Assembly (NCBI GenBank): GCA_020740775.1
Contig: JAHEWK010000038.1
Span: 186,001-250,000 of the forward strand
Direction: 5' to 3'
Source of the DNA: Ilyonectria destructans
Lineage: Eukaryota > Ascomycota > Sordariomycetes > Hypocreales > Nectriaceae
DNA length: 64,000 nt
Position 1 is the stretch's first letter; each line of letters opens with the position of its first letter. Of this stretch, positions 31,997 to 44,517 are shown piece after piece. A program made the translations under genes and the position numbers. A model generated the notes under the pieces. The model saw nothing but the letters and a program-made list of their open reading frames with translations. It did not search any database and was not told where the DNA came from.

Positions 31997-32645
31997 ATGG
32001 CCACCTGCCCAGTTCGCTTTGAATTCCACTGTGAAAGGGCTCCCGCGAAGCTCAAATACATTCACAATATTCCCCGCCGTCTTGTCACCGCCGATGCCCA
32101 AGCCGCACAAGAAGACGCTGGGTATATCAATCGCTTTGTGGATGCACTACGGCCCATCATGAAAGAGCATGAAGCTGCCTGTCGCGCAGCCTCAAATACT
32201 CTATGCGGAAATTGTGGCTCGCCCACTGTGACAGTCTTGCAGACCCCCATGTCCTGGCTTCACATTGTGGAGGATCCTTTCGTTGCTATATGGGCTAATC
32301 CGGTATGCGGGAAAGGCGAATGCGAAATCCAGATACGGAAGCAAGTCGAGGACATGATGTCCGTGGTTGTACGAGAGGGTCAGGGACGAGGAGCTTCGGA
32401 ACCTAGCGCCTCTATGGAAATTATGTCTTGCAAGATATGTGGGAAGACGGAAGCGACCAAGAGATGTGGGCGATGCAAAGTTGTGGCATACTGTGGGAAA
32501 GAGCACCAGAAGGCGGACTGGAAGGTGCATAGGAAGATTTGCGTTTCCAAGGACGGGAAAGCAACTGAGAAAGGTATGTCCTCTGGGGCGAGCGAGGTTA
32601 TGCATAGAATTAATATTTGCTACTACAGAGATGCTACAGAGCTAG
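31997..32645 (+). CDS. MYND zinc-finger protein, two exons
   Basis: Exons are 31997-32573 and 32629-32645, 197 aa. The intron 32574-32628 starts GTATGT and ends TACAG, and the last exon encodes only a short tail. Residues about 145-182 form a MYND finger (CKICGKTEATKRCGRCKVVAYCGKEHQKADW...IC), a Zn-binding protein-interaction module. The N-terminal 140 residues contain a further CGNCGS...CGKGEC Cys arrangement of unknown function. The stop lies within a CTAG shared with the probable 3' boundary of Helitron C, only 20 bp from that transposase stop, so the native 3' end may have been altered by the insertion. A remnant of a similar gene is at 18257-18484. Confidence 0.7.
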
Positions 32646-32664
32646 ACCGAGGTCATGACGTGAA

Positions 32665-35600
32665 TCACTCCTTTTGTTCGACTGTAGTACAGCTAGGGAC
32701 TCTTGAATCTTCAAGCCATGTAGCAATTGTTTCCTTCTCAAGCTCTTGCAGTCTCTGCATTTCAGTTAGTAACCGAGGATCAGGTCCGAATTGGAGGTCT
32801 TTCATGTCGATCTTCTGCAGGAGATGAAGGCCTTCGGAGGATCGAAGTCTGGATAGCTGGACATATGTCGAGCAAAACTTCCTGTGACGGTCTTGTCCCC
32901 GTATGGTAGGGTCATCTCTGATGTCGAGGATCGCAGCTGTGAGGGTCGAGCCTTGTACCTTGTAGTCGGTGAGGCAGAAGGCCGGGCACATTGGAACTTG
33001 TTTTCTTCGCACAGAGTAACCTTTCAGGGTAATAGACCGCTCTAATGGGAACACGGGCGTGACTGAAGATTCCAGGCCTTCGAATCCACACGCTTTTGAC
33101 TTGTCATGTCTAAATATAATACATGCAGGAGGTCTGGTACACATGACATAGAGGTCGTCGATTTGAAAGAATTCGGCTAATTGGAAGGCGTTAGATAGGC
33201 CCGCCGCTCTTTATGGGGACGCAAACTTGCCGGTCGGATCCACCCCGACGCCTATAGCAGTTCCTGCGGCTCCATTGACCTGCCCTATAAGTGTACAGGC
33301 GTTGGTTAATATTACTGCAGGCATATTTGGCGTATATAAAAAGAGTCCAGGGAAGGGAATCTTCGTGCCCTGGTCCGGCAGCTGAAGCAAGCTATCGGCA
33401 CGGAGTCGTAAATTCATCGTCCCGGTGGATTTGGTTCGCGTATGGAGCGCAGGGAAGACATAGATTTTTTGGGATCGGCTGTGCGCGAATAGCTCCATCC
33501 GAATACGATTCACCTGGTGTCGAAGAGAGTTCAGCTTGACGACGGTGGTCGTATCCTCCAGTTGAGGTGCGGCGAGGGATGTGATAACTTTGGAGTTGAG
33601 GAGAGCCAGGTCATCTTCTGTTAGTGTCGCCGCCCTTGCTCGGGACAGGAAGTCTCGGAACGAGGCGTCTTCTGATTGCCTCATCTGCTCATTCAAAATA
33701 ATGACTTGTTTGAACTGATGCCAGATCAGTCGGCCATTCTCGTCTTCATTGTTGCCGGTTCTAGGCTCCTTCCATAGTGCTGGGCCCCGAACAGGCGGGA
33801 ACTGGAAGAAATCACCCATGAGGATGACGATGGGCAGTCCGCCGAAGAAGTCAGTCGACGTCCTGTCGAGGGATCGGGCAATTTTGCAGTGGTTATCAAC
33901 CATGCTGAGCGTGCTGAGATCCACCATGCTCACCTCATCGATGATCATGATTGTCTTGCGGGACCAGAGCCTTCTCACACGAGGCTTCATGGCCGAGCCT
34001 CGCGAGCGATTAATGGAGATCCCCAGAGACGTGTGGTATGTGTTCCCGCCGATGTTATCGGCTGCGGCACCGGTCAGAGCCATGAGAATGACCTCGTCTT
34101 TGCGTCTGATGAGATCCATCCCAGCCACGATCCCCTTGATAACCTGGCTCTTACCTACGCCGCCTTCGCCTCCAACGTAAAGGAGGGTCTGCTGCCGCTT
34201 CGACGTATCATAGGCACGATCCCCCCAGGCCAGCGCTTCGGATAGCACCCTCTCCACGACTAGCCGCTGTTTTCTATTAAGGGGAACATGCTCACTGAGT
34301 ATTGAAGCGAGAGACGCGCCGGTGGGTTTCTCGCCAACTTGACACTGGCGATCTGCGACGGCGGGAATCATGTCTAATCCAGTTAACACGGGATGTATGA
34401 TGCCATTCCCGATTTCTAAATTAAAATCGTCAAACTCAAAGCCAGAGCCCGTTGCGGCCGGAGTCGTAATCCCTTTCTCGCCAAACTTGGCGAGGCTTTT
34501 CAGGCGACTCTCCCAACCATGGAGCGTGGATGATGGGAGGAACCTGAGGCTGGAGCTCTCATATGCCGGGGTGTTGGAGATAATGAGTGGCCGAAGGTTC
34601 TGCATCAACAGACCCTGAGTACGGGTTGTTCCGCGGGCCAATGCAGGGATACGTCGTCCAGTCATGAGGGCCTCTCGATCCCACGCTTTAGTAATAGAGT
34701 GGTAGGCTGCGATCAACGTCTCCGCGCTAAAACTCTCATCTCGAGTGTGGAAGAATTCTTCGTCTTCTTCGATATCGGAGCCAAAATATACAGGCTCCAC
34801 GTCGTCAGCATCGGGGTCAAGTGAGTGGCCGGCATGGTCTGCTGACTTCCACAACTTTGAATCAATTTCGCAGTCTTCCTTAGACTTCCGCAGCAGCTCA
34901 ATGTTCGCCGCAAAGCATCGATTATGCGGCGGGAGCGTAGGCTCTACCGCCGCCCATACTTGAGCGCAGGCATCCCGCGTCGTCGCGTACCGTCGGAAGA
35001 GAGATAACAAGTTGTCCCAGGGAACAAATAGCCCCAACAATATCTCTGCCATGTCGTTCACGATCGCCGCCGTTTTCGGGTGGCCCCCGGGGACGGAGTC
35101 TTCTGCGGCTTGGAACTCGGTCAGCTGTCCGTTGAAGGCGACCGTGGCGACCTGGGATGGCGTGCGAGCTAGACGCTGAACATGTGTGGCACACCTGGGG
35201 TGGTTTGGGTCATACTCCACGTCCTCTGCGATAGCCTCACGTATATACATGGTCCGTACGAGCATACAGTATTCAAACAACGCCAAAGGAGCCAGGTGCG
35301 GGCCACGCCATTTATAGTTGTCAAATATGCTGACGGGAGCCGTGTCCCCGGCTTCATATGCGCAGGGTTCTTCCCCCATAGGGCCAGAGGAGTTAGCGCC
35401 TGCAGGGCTGCCTGGCTGAACGATTGCACGCACATACCGCCTCAACCACCAGAGGTTTACCCGGACGAAGTTGTAGTTGATCGTGTAATAGGTCGGTAGC
35501 CGGAGCAGAGTGCTGGCGACCTGGACCCCGCTAATCTCGCGGTCATGGGAGAGGGTGTTGAAGCAGCGCCACGCAAAATTGTCCATACCCTTCTCTCGAA

Positions 35601-38369
35601 GTCGTACGTCTGTGGCTGTTGGCGGCTCAGCAACCTTCGCACTTTCAATGGACTGTTTCAACAAAGCCGCCTTCGCTACCATCTGCCATGGTGAGACATC
35701 GTCTTTCGTGGCGTAGTTGGTGATGTAGTAGATCAGAGACAGAGATTTAGAGACGGTTGGAATCCAAGAGATATCTTGATTCGAACGGACACAGCTGGCT
35801 ATGGCAGGGTTCCACGGGTTAATCCAGCCATGATTTCGAGCGAGGTGAATCAGTCCGAACTCATCTACTCTGGAGGTAGGAACCAGATCTCGGGGCATAC
35901 CGAACCGACAAGTGTTTTTGCCCGAGCCAGTTTGTCGATATTTAAAGCAGGTCGAGAGGTGATTTCTTGAATGGAGCTGCTTTCGGCCTGCTACGGAGTT
36001 GCTGTCATGGGACAATTTGAGGTGGTAATCGTCATCCGATTCTAGCTCCTTGGTCGAAGGCGCCACGCTCGGAAGGCTCACCTCAGGGTCCAGTGGAATA
36101 CTCTCATCTACTCCTTGTATGATGGTCGACTCTAGGTAACGGATCATGCGAGCAGAAAACTGGTCATCCTTGAGCAGCCGATCTCGCAAAGTAGTGAAAC
36201 CAAGGTTACCTCTAACCCATGCTAGTGCGTGCAGGTGCAGCATTCCTCGGCCATTGGTCTCAACAACGGCAAAATGGTTCGAAAGATCGCCAAGGATCCC
36301 AATTCGGCCGGTATTCGTGGCGAGAAGGCCGTCTAGGACGGCTTTGCAGACATGATGGAAGAACTGTGCAACAGCAACCGGGTTCGAGGTCGCTGTGGCC
36401 TCACGGATTGCGGCATTCGCAGCCGCAAAGGTGTCCCCAGAATACTCTACACCAGCCAAAATTAGAACCAGAGGATTTCGCAAGTCCGAGGGGTTGATGG
36501 TCATCCAAAAGGCAGGCATCCCATACCGTACGATTAAACCTCGAATCTCGGCGCGCATCCTTAGCTTCTGGGCGAAAGACCCAGGGACTTGCATCCCGAT
36601 AGTCTCGATATTCCGCAGAAGTCGCCGAATGATGGGATCCTGGATTTGCTGGCTGGTTGCAACAGTCTCCGCTGCGTCTTGCAACTGGTCAACCGTTAGA
36701 GAGGCAATGTCATCCGCCGCTGACCTCCAGTGCTGACGATTGATGAGGAGAGCATTTCCTAGTGACGACTTCCGGAGCTGCAACACGTCATATAATAGGT
36801 ACATGAAGCTCCTGTGCCGTGCGAACCTGTAACTATTAGAAGGGACAAGCGATGCTTCTTAGAGATAACATACCTTCTGCTGTGGTGACTCAAAGCCCAC
36901 TCAGCAAAAGCCTCGAGCGATACCGGGACCGCACGCTGGTCTAGATGGCCCCCAGTACCCGTCGGAAACAGAGTTGGGAACGCAGCGGTAAAGTAGCGGG
37001 AATCAGTCCAGTGGTTTACCAGCGTTGTCTGCCCACGGACTGTGTAAGAGATTGCCGGCACCCTTTGGTGATTGAGTGGGGGCATATCTACTATCTCGTT
37101 TCTAGCCGAGTCGCGGTCTCTTGGTGCCGCTGGTCGGTTTGCGACTATGCTGAACAAGGTGTCCAGTGTGCGTATATTAGGGTCCTGGCGTTCTCCGTTG
37201 ATGTCCGTGGAGACGGATCCGGTCATCAAAGGACCACCGTTATCGGAGTTATTAAAGCCTTCATCTTGTGCTGCTTGGAGATCATTCTCGTAGTTGCCCG
37301 CCTGCAGGTTCACTGTGTATCCCTCACGCTCATGGTGATCGGACTCACCGAGACAAATGATGTTATCCCGCAGCTCTGATGGGATGAAGTCATCGCTCCA
37401 CTCATCTATCATCGCATAGTTAATGGTTAGGTCGCCGTAAAGACAGTTATGCCGGACGAGGTATTGCAGAGCAGCCAGAACCTTCACCTTCCGAACAAGC
37501 AAGAACTGGTTCAGGTCGGCGTCCGCTGGGGGTCGGCCCCCTAACCAGAAAACTCTAATAAGGTTGTGCAATCTCAACTCTGGGCTGGGTAGGATCTGGA
37601 GCAGTGGCTCCGGGTCCTGTGGAATGACAATGAAATGACCTCGCAGTGCGTGGTAGTTGACCGGAGACGAGTGGCCACCGGGCCGCAATTTCAGGATGAC
37701 TCCGAGAGGATGGCACTTTGCAATGAGGTATTCTTCGGCCAGCGTGAGACCTTCCAGAGGAGACGGGTAGTGCTGGCACAGGGTCACATTGACAAGATTC
37801 TTGGCTGAGAACTTGGGGATCGTCTCCCGGCTAAGTGCGGCGTGGCATGATGAGCAAACATCCCAGGTGCTCCCGTGCCAGCCGCAGTTATCGAGAGCAC
37901 CTTCTAACGGCTGCAGCATAGGATCCCCGTTCTCAGCCCGGTAGATGTCTGTAATGGGGACGAATTTGCCGCAAGAACAACACACGCCTCTCTCGGCAGC
38001 AGCGGAAATCTGGTCCTCGTATCTGGCCACCGCTGCGCGTATATGCAAAAACGAGATCTCCGGGGGGAATGCATCTGAAGCGGTGGCCCGTGTTTCGAGC
38101 TCGTCACACAGGAAGCACAGGGCTTGATGCAAGGCCTCTCGTGCTCTGTCAGGGTCTGCCGTTCGTTGCCCTCCGGCTTTCGGACGTAAAGGTGGAGGAT
38201 TATGTCTCTTTCTCCCCGAGCGTGGTGCTGGGCTGACTTTGTCGCGGCCCCGACTCGAACGCACCCGTGATGAACAATAAGTTTGAACTCTCCGACGTCG
38301 GCAGCCATCACAAGTCTTATACCGAATAGGATTCCACGGTTTCATGCACCCGGAGCACCATGAAGCCAT
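32665..38369 (-). pseudogene. Helitron C transposase (HUH Rep + Pif1), nearly intact with one nonsense codon
   Basis: Exons are 38369-36874 and 36826-32665, 1886 codons. The intron 36827-36873 is 47 nt (GTATGT...TACAG). The order is an N-terminal zinc ribbon (WCSGCMKPW...CDGCR), a DUF6570-like region (CQHYPSPLEGLTLAEEYLI, GHFIVIPQD), Rep (YGMPAFWMTINPSD; HUH in GMLHLHALAWV; IYYITNYATK), and Pif1 helicase (GGEGGVGKS, IIDEVSM, MGDFFQFPPV, TDYKVQG, YVQLSRL). The only defect seen is TAA at 33211-33213 (codon 1704), between the helicase body and the C-terminal motif, with the frame open on both sides; CAA to TAA is the simplest origin. This is the most complete Helitron in the window. Termini were not fixed with confidence. 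Confidence 0.85.
36827..36873 (-). other. Intron in Helitron C transposase
   Basis: 47 nt, GTATGTTATC...GTTACAG, phase 2 within an Arg codon. Splicing joins ...SHHSRR to FARHRSFMYLLYDV in frame, matching the HGGRFA... motif of the other Helitron proteins. Confidence 0.88.
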
Positions 38370-39818
38370 CTTCGCTTTTAGCAGACACTAATCCCTCTGG
38401 ATCAAGAGATATAGGGGCCAACTTCGTCATGATGATTAAACCTAGAGTTTGCGAAACAAGTGGAGAGACTCGAAATTTAAAAGCAGGTGGTGGATCCGAT
38501 ACGGTCAATTTAATCAGGGTAATAGTGTTTAAAGCAGATGATGATGTTGATGATTGCTTGGCCCGGTTGGACCGGGCCGGTCAGAGAGGGGTTTTCTTAT
38601 TTTCTTACCCCCCTTTCTGACTAAGGTCATGATATCAGACTATCAGAGGTTTCGTAATACAGGGTCATCTTCCAACAGCAGGCATATCCATGTTTGGAAA
38701 AGACGGCATTTGTATGTCAAAATGCCAGGCAACGCAGCCAATCGGCAATCGGCAGGCAACGTGGCCAGGGGTAAGGAAGGAGCAAGCCACTGGGGCGCAC
38801 GAGCACGCCCCTAACCCCACGGCAGCTCGGCGGGGCAAAGGCGGGGCAAATCACGTTACCGTACACGTTACCGTACAAATCAGCAAAGCCAATCAGAGGG
38901 AGTCTTGGCGCGGAGTTTGGCAGTGTGACGGCAGCCAAAATTCGCTGGCAGCTCGGGAGCGGTAGTAAACCCTTCCACTCATTCTTCGTTTCAGGGCATG
39001 GGATTCCTACACCTAAACCATGGTAGGGAGCATCCAGTTCGGCTCAACCAGTATTCTCCTGTGATACTGAAATGATCGAGTGACCGAGCTTAACCAAGCC
39101 TCCTTAGGAGAACGGGTTCCAGAGTCTCTACCACACGGCTTCATGATCAGGATTCTTGCCGGATACGTTTTGGTCCGGAAGAACCGCATTGGCAAAACTT
39201 GTACTTGTCAAACTAAGTTAGTTTTCTGCTTTTCCCACCAGCAGGCCAAACATTTCAAAGGGGTGAAACGCAGACTGGAAGGCGGTTAGCTCATACCTTG
39301 GGTTCGTAAGAAGGATTCCTAATCGTCGGGGGTTGAAAGGTAGTTCTCTCCATCCTTAGACCAAGACAGTCCTGCGCTGTGGCAGCTCCTTCGGAGATAG
39401 CTAATAGCGGCGAGCTTGTAACCAACAGTGACGGAGTCAAGTCCAAAGGTAGCTCGATTGATAACAGAAAATGTGAGGGAAATAACGTCAAGAGGGAACG
39501 ACAGGCCGGAGGCGCGTCCCTGTTCTGATTCCTAGTCTATGCGTGTCAGACCGACAGCGCGTCCCTTTGGTAGAGGTAGCAAGGTGTCGGAGCAACAATG
39601 TTAGTCATGCCGAGACACACTTTTTGGCCGACGTCATGGGCCCGTACAGGAAGACCCAGAGAATCGAGAATATAAATTCCGGGTAGGTGATACTGACGGT
39701 CTATTTGATCTGCCCTTATTACGGTCAACCGGTATTTGTTGACTCCAACCAATCCTCCTCTGACCACCCCCCATTAGATATTACAGGCCCGGACAGTTCT
39801 ATTCCCGCTCTATTTAGA
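38370..39818. other. Intergenic region between Helitron C and ABC transporter
   Basis: No gene recognised. It contains an 8-bp-stem hairpin GGCCCGGT-TGG-ACCGGGCC near 38561-38579, a duplicated CACGTTACCGTA near 38850-38875, and the ABC transporter 3' flank. The Helitron C 5' end probably lies between 38370 and 38640; a TCAGAAAGG start on the minus strand at 38620 is a candidate only. Confidence 0.5.
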
Positions 39819-42800
39819 TCAGACCTTGCGCTTTTTGCCATAAAATGAAAACTTCTTAACCCTAAAGAGGTAGTAGGTTGCGGTGGCAATGAAGATATTG
39901 AACACCACGAAAGCCCAAACAATGCCAAAATTTCGCCACCGTTCGCTCCAGTAAATATCATTCCCAACTAGATATTGGTCCGCCACCTGCAGAGAACAGT
40001 ATTGACACTTCTCGGTAGCATCCGAGTTCTGTAGTTGACCCGGAACCGTTTCCAAGTAGTCGGCGAGGTATTGGCCACAAGTCTGGCCAGCAGGGGGGTC
40101 GAAAATAGATGTCTCTGTATCAGAGCAAGTGACCTCACGGTCATGTAGGACCGTTGACACCATGGCTGCAACCCAATAGGAAAACGGCGAAACTCGGTAC
40201 ATAAAAGTCCAGAACCCAGGCAGGGCACTGGGGCTCTGAAGCACACCACAGAAGGTAAGGCTCATCATGGAGAGAAGCGTAACAACAGATCCTGCAGTCT
40301 GGGCATCCGGGAGCGCGGCGATCGTCATATGTGCAAAGGAGCTGGCGTAGATAAGAAGCTCGACGCAGGAGAGTAAGATGATGACTTGGCGTTCGGAACT
40401 TTGGATGCCAACAACCGGATAGTAGAAAGTGGCATACATCAAAATGCCGGCAAGTATTTGGTAAGGGATCTCCACGAGTATGTTGGCAATGAGGAAAGCC
40501 TTCCAGGAATATGCCTTGCTAGGTCGTTCCCGGACCTCATAAAGAGAGCGCTGAGTAACGAAAAGGGGTTGAATCTAGTGGCAAATTAGTTTTCCAGCTG
40601 CGAAGCCGTTTTCTGGGCTCGGGGCGAGACGAACCTGCTGTACCAAAATCGTAAAAATGGTGATCAGCATAAACACCGCATACAGAACGTTGTTCATGCC
40701 AGCCAAACTTCCTTCGGCTTGGTAAAATGAAAAGCCAATAAAGAGACCAGCGACGATGCACAACGTCAGTTTGGCGAAAATGTAGCTTGGGGTTCTCCAA
40801 TATTGCTGGAATACTCGATGGGTGACGACCCCCAACTGCAGAATGAATGGTGCTGCGAATTCTGCTCCCTCTGCTGAAGAGACTTGGTCAGGGCCGGAGG
40901 ACTCGGTATTGCCATGCGAAATGATATCCTCAATTTCAGCATCCACGCCTCGTCGTTGCGGGCTCGAATTCCAGACCTGGTGCCAGTCTCCGGTACCGTT
41001 GACCAGCTCGAGCATGTACTCGGCAGGGTTCTCGTCATTGCCACATTCCCGAGCGCCGTTTGTTTCAAAGTAATCCAACAGGGTACGGGAGTTGGGTCCA
41101 ATGTCACCAAAATAGACTGTCCTGCCGCCCTTCGCGAGGAAGAGGAGACGGTCAAATTCCTGGAACAGGATGGCGCTGGGCTGGTGGATAGTACAAAGCA
41201 CAGCTTGGCCTGCATCTGCAAGTTTCCGCAACAGGGCGCAAATTGACCAAGAGCTCTGCGAGTCGAGTCCGCTAGTCGGTTCGTCCAAGAAAAGGAGAAG
41301 CTTTGGCTTCGCAGCCAACTCAACAGCGATTGTAAGTAACTTGCGTTGTTCGACGTTTAATCCCTGTCCAGGAACGCCAACGATAGCATCTGCAAAGTCT
41401 CTGATATTGAGCATATCAATGATATCCTCAACATATTTGAACTTTCTTTCTTTGCTGACGTGTTTAGGCTGACGAAGAAGTGCACTGAACTGCAGGCTCT
41501 CTCGGACGGTCGAAGTCTCCAAGTGAAGGTCTGTCATGGTATTAGCCAACAATGCTTTCAAGTTTAGAGGGTCGATAGTAAATACCCTGTTGCTGGACAT
41601 AACCAGTTTTGCGCTGAAAGCTAGCACCCAACGGACGCCCGCTTACAAGCATATCGCCTGTGATAACACCGATCGAGGTACGTTGAGCGAGAGCATCAAG
41701 AAGAGTCGTCTTTCCAGCGCCGCTGGAACCCATCAATGCCGTCAGGGTTCCCGGTTTGACCCACCCGGAGACATGGTCGAGCAACCTCCGAGGCTCGCCT
41801 TTGATCTCAATATCGTAGACAATGTCCTTCCAGACGAAGGTATCTGTTTGGGGTTGCATCGCAGCAAGAGCGCCACCTTCTGTTTGAGGTCTCTCTTTCG
41901 CGCCCTGTATCATTTCTTCGTCAGATACCGCGCCGCGAGCCCCCTTTTTGAGGTGTGCAGGGACGCGGCCGCGCAAGAAGACCAAGGCCTCCGCCGTCCC
42001 TTGCGTAACTGAGTTCAACTCCGTAGCGAGGAAATATATACCCATCAACGCAATAAGGAAGGCCATAAGAATCCCGAAATTTCGCCAAACGTGCGAGTAA
42101 TGGTACTCAAAGCTGGCCGCGATGTATGAATCACCATTGACTGTGTGTCGGCCAGCGATAGCGCCAACAGCTGAGCAGATCCACGAGTTTCCGACGTTTG
42201 GCGAGTAGGAGGGAATTATGGTCGAACAAATGAATTCCCTGCCATGGAATTCATTTGCGATAAGGATCTCAAAGGCGTAGAAGAGCGGATTAATCCAACG
42301 GATCCAGCTGAACCAGTCATGCATCTGCGGGACGGCTACGACAAAGCCAGTATAAATGACCAGCGCAAGAACCAGAACTCCAGCGAGGGACATGGCTTGC
42401 GAAACAGTCTTGGTTATGGCCGCCATTGTCCTGAATACCGCAGCCATGATGAATGTTGCCATGTAGGAAATGAGGAAGTAGAGGAAGAACGGACCGGCTT
42501 CTCGGCGTAGTCCGGATAAGAAATATAGAACCAGATTGAACGCAACGGACGTGATGAACTTGATTGGAATATCTGTGATGATTCCCGCGATCGCCTCGGT
42601 AGCCGGATGGTAGAATGCGTACGACTTGTGCTTCTCGACAATCTCCCGCTGGTTGTAGAGGCTGGTAATCTCCGAGATAGCAGCAAGAGCATTGATCAAG
42701 ACGGCCATGAACAATACCGCGCCTTTGGATGCTAGATTTGCCGTCGCATTGACTTGGCCGTAGTAAATGGACCCAACCACGATTGCAATGACGATCTGGC

Positions 42801-44517
42801 TTAGTACGGCGGCCAAGGTCGCCGACTTGTCGTTCCAGATGCGCTGAAAGCCCCGTCTTGTATTGAGTCTCACCTGCATCGGGACGCTGATCAGATATGG
42901 TGAACCCGGGCGGGTGTGCTTTGACTGGGCAAGCTGTTTCTGCTTGCGAAATTCTTGAGCGTTTGCGCCCGAGTCATCAACCGGGAACTCCTCTTGGTGC
43001 TGCTCAAGCTCTGTCTGCAGGGCTTTGAACTCGGGCGACCGTCTCCAGTACTCTTCGAATTCTTCGGGCGTGCGGGGTACCCTTTCTTCCATTCCCTTCC
43101 GGGGTCGTCTTTCGTCAAGATTAGTGACAGACGTTAGGAAATCCCCGGTTGTTTGACGTGACGCGCATTCCCAACCCTGCCTCTCGAAGAAGGCCCTTGC
43201 TTGACTTGATGGGCCAAAGTAAATTTGCCGTCCCTCGTACAGTACTGTAGCCTTGTCGAAAAGATCGTAGATAGATTGGCTAGCTTGATAGATAGCAACC
43301 GCGTTGGCTACCTCCGTCGTGTCGCAGGCGAAGCGTAATGTTTGGACGAACTTGAGGGCGCTCGCGGAATCTAATCCACGCGTACTATTAAGGAGTTAGT
43401 ATGTGCTGTTGGACCGACTGGGTTGATACTTGCCTGTTATCCCATGCGAACAACGGCGCACCTGCAACGATCATTTCGGCAATGCTAACGCGCTTCCTCT
43501 CACCCCCGGACACGCCTCGGATAAAGTCATTGCCGACCTTCGTGTTGTATGTATGGCTCAATCCACACACAGTCATAACAACCTTGGCCGCGTATTGGCA
43601 GAATTCTTCTCGGGACATGCCATGGATCCTATGGCTCGGGGTTCGGCATGAAGCTGCAAACTCGAGTGTCTGCCCTACGGTAAGGTGAGGGAAGTGTTTG
43701 TCAACCTGTGGAAGAGCGTCTCTGTCAGCGACTGCAGTTCTTTCTAACCTTGATAGATTGCACATACTTCTTGGTTGTAGATGGCCTCGCCCTTGAATTC
43801 TTTCATCATAACGTTCTGGGGGATGCCGTTGTAGTTGATGTCTGCATCTTCATACAGTTCCAGGCCATGCAGCTCTCCACACATAGACTTGAGGAGGGTG
43901 CTGCATCCAGAGCCTGGTCTTCCCAGTACAATCAAAAGCTCCCCGCTTTTGACAAGCCCGTTGAAGTTGTGGAGAATCTGCTTGGGGGCCTTGGCACGGA
44001 AGCTCAGGAGTTCGCCAGGACGCAATGGGCTAGTCAGGTAATCGCCCACTGTGGATTGCAATTGGAGTGCTTCCCCGGTGCCAGAAACACCCAGGTTGCG
44101 AAAGGCGATTCCGGCTTTCCTGACCATGTGCCCTTGGTCTCTAAACTGCTGAACGAAATGCTGTAGCCATTTGGCAAGGTCGAACTGATCGCTTTCTGGG
44201 TTCAATGCGGGGTTACTTTCAACAGCCCCATCTGAACCTGTTTCCCTTGCCGTGTTAGATTGATGGGTAAGGGTCGTCGCTATTCTTGTCAACTCCCTCC
44301 TCTCATCCTCTCCGAGAGTTGCAAAGTCGCCATCTAGAGTGTTGCGTCTCGCATTGCTGACATTGGCAGAGTCTCCCGTCGGACGTAACTTGAGCGGCAT
44401 AAACAAGGTGTCTGCCTCCTCGTCTCCTTCCTTGACATGGCGTGGAGTTATGGACGAAGTGTGGGACGATGAGGTTGCCGGAGGTGCTTGAGACTGCCCA
44501 TTAGAAGATGGATCCAT
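39819..44517 (-). CDS. PDR/CDR-type full-size ABC-G transporter, five exons
   Basis: Exons are 44517-43768, 43705-43434, 43384-41586, 41530-40635 and 40574-39819, 1490 aa, the usual size for the fungal pleiotropic drug resistance family. Order is NBD1-TMD1-NBD2-TMD2. NBD1 has the family-typical variant Walker A GRPGSGCS, signature [13 protein letters not shown] and a degenerate Walker B ([10 protein letters not shown]). NBD2 has canonical GSSGAGKTT, degenerate signature [15 protein letters not shown] and [12 protein letters not shown]. Each TMD shows about six hydrophobic segments. TMD2 has a large Cys-rich outer loop (CGQYL...CQYC) and ends YGKKRKV. It is a plasma-membrane efflux pump for hydrophobic compounds; substrates are unknown. 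All introns fit the frame; one is GC-AG. No damage is seen, so it is probably functional. Confidence 0.95.
43385..43433 (-). other. GC-AG intron in ABC transporter gene
   Basis: 49 nt, AG|GCAAGTATC...TTAATAG|T. Using GC as the 5' site restores [12 protein letters not shown], the conserved NBD1 Walker B/D-loop sequence. The nearby GT (in CAAGTATC) would put the next exon out of frame. The other introns of the gene are 43706-43767, 41531-41585 and 40575-40634, all GT-AG. Confidence 0.85.

Noticed and set aside
32640..38640. Canonical Helitron ends (TC at 38620, CTAG at 32643) for Helitron C
   Set aside because: The flanks do not show the expected A and T, and the CTAG coincides with the MYND stop codon; too weak to call as boundaries.
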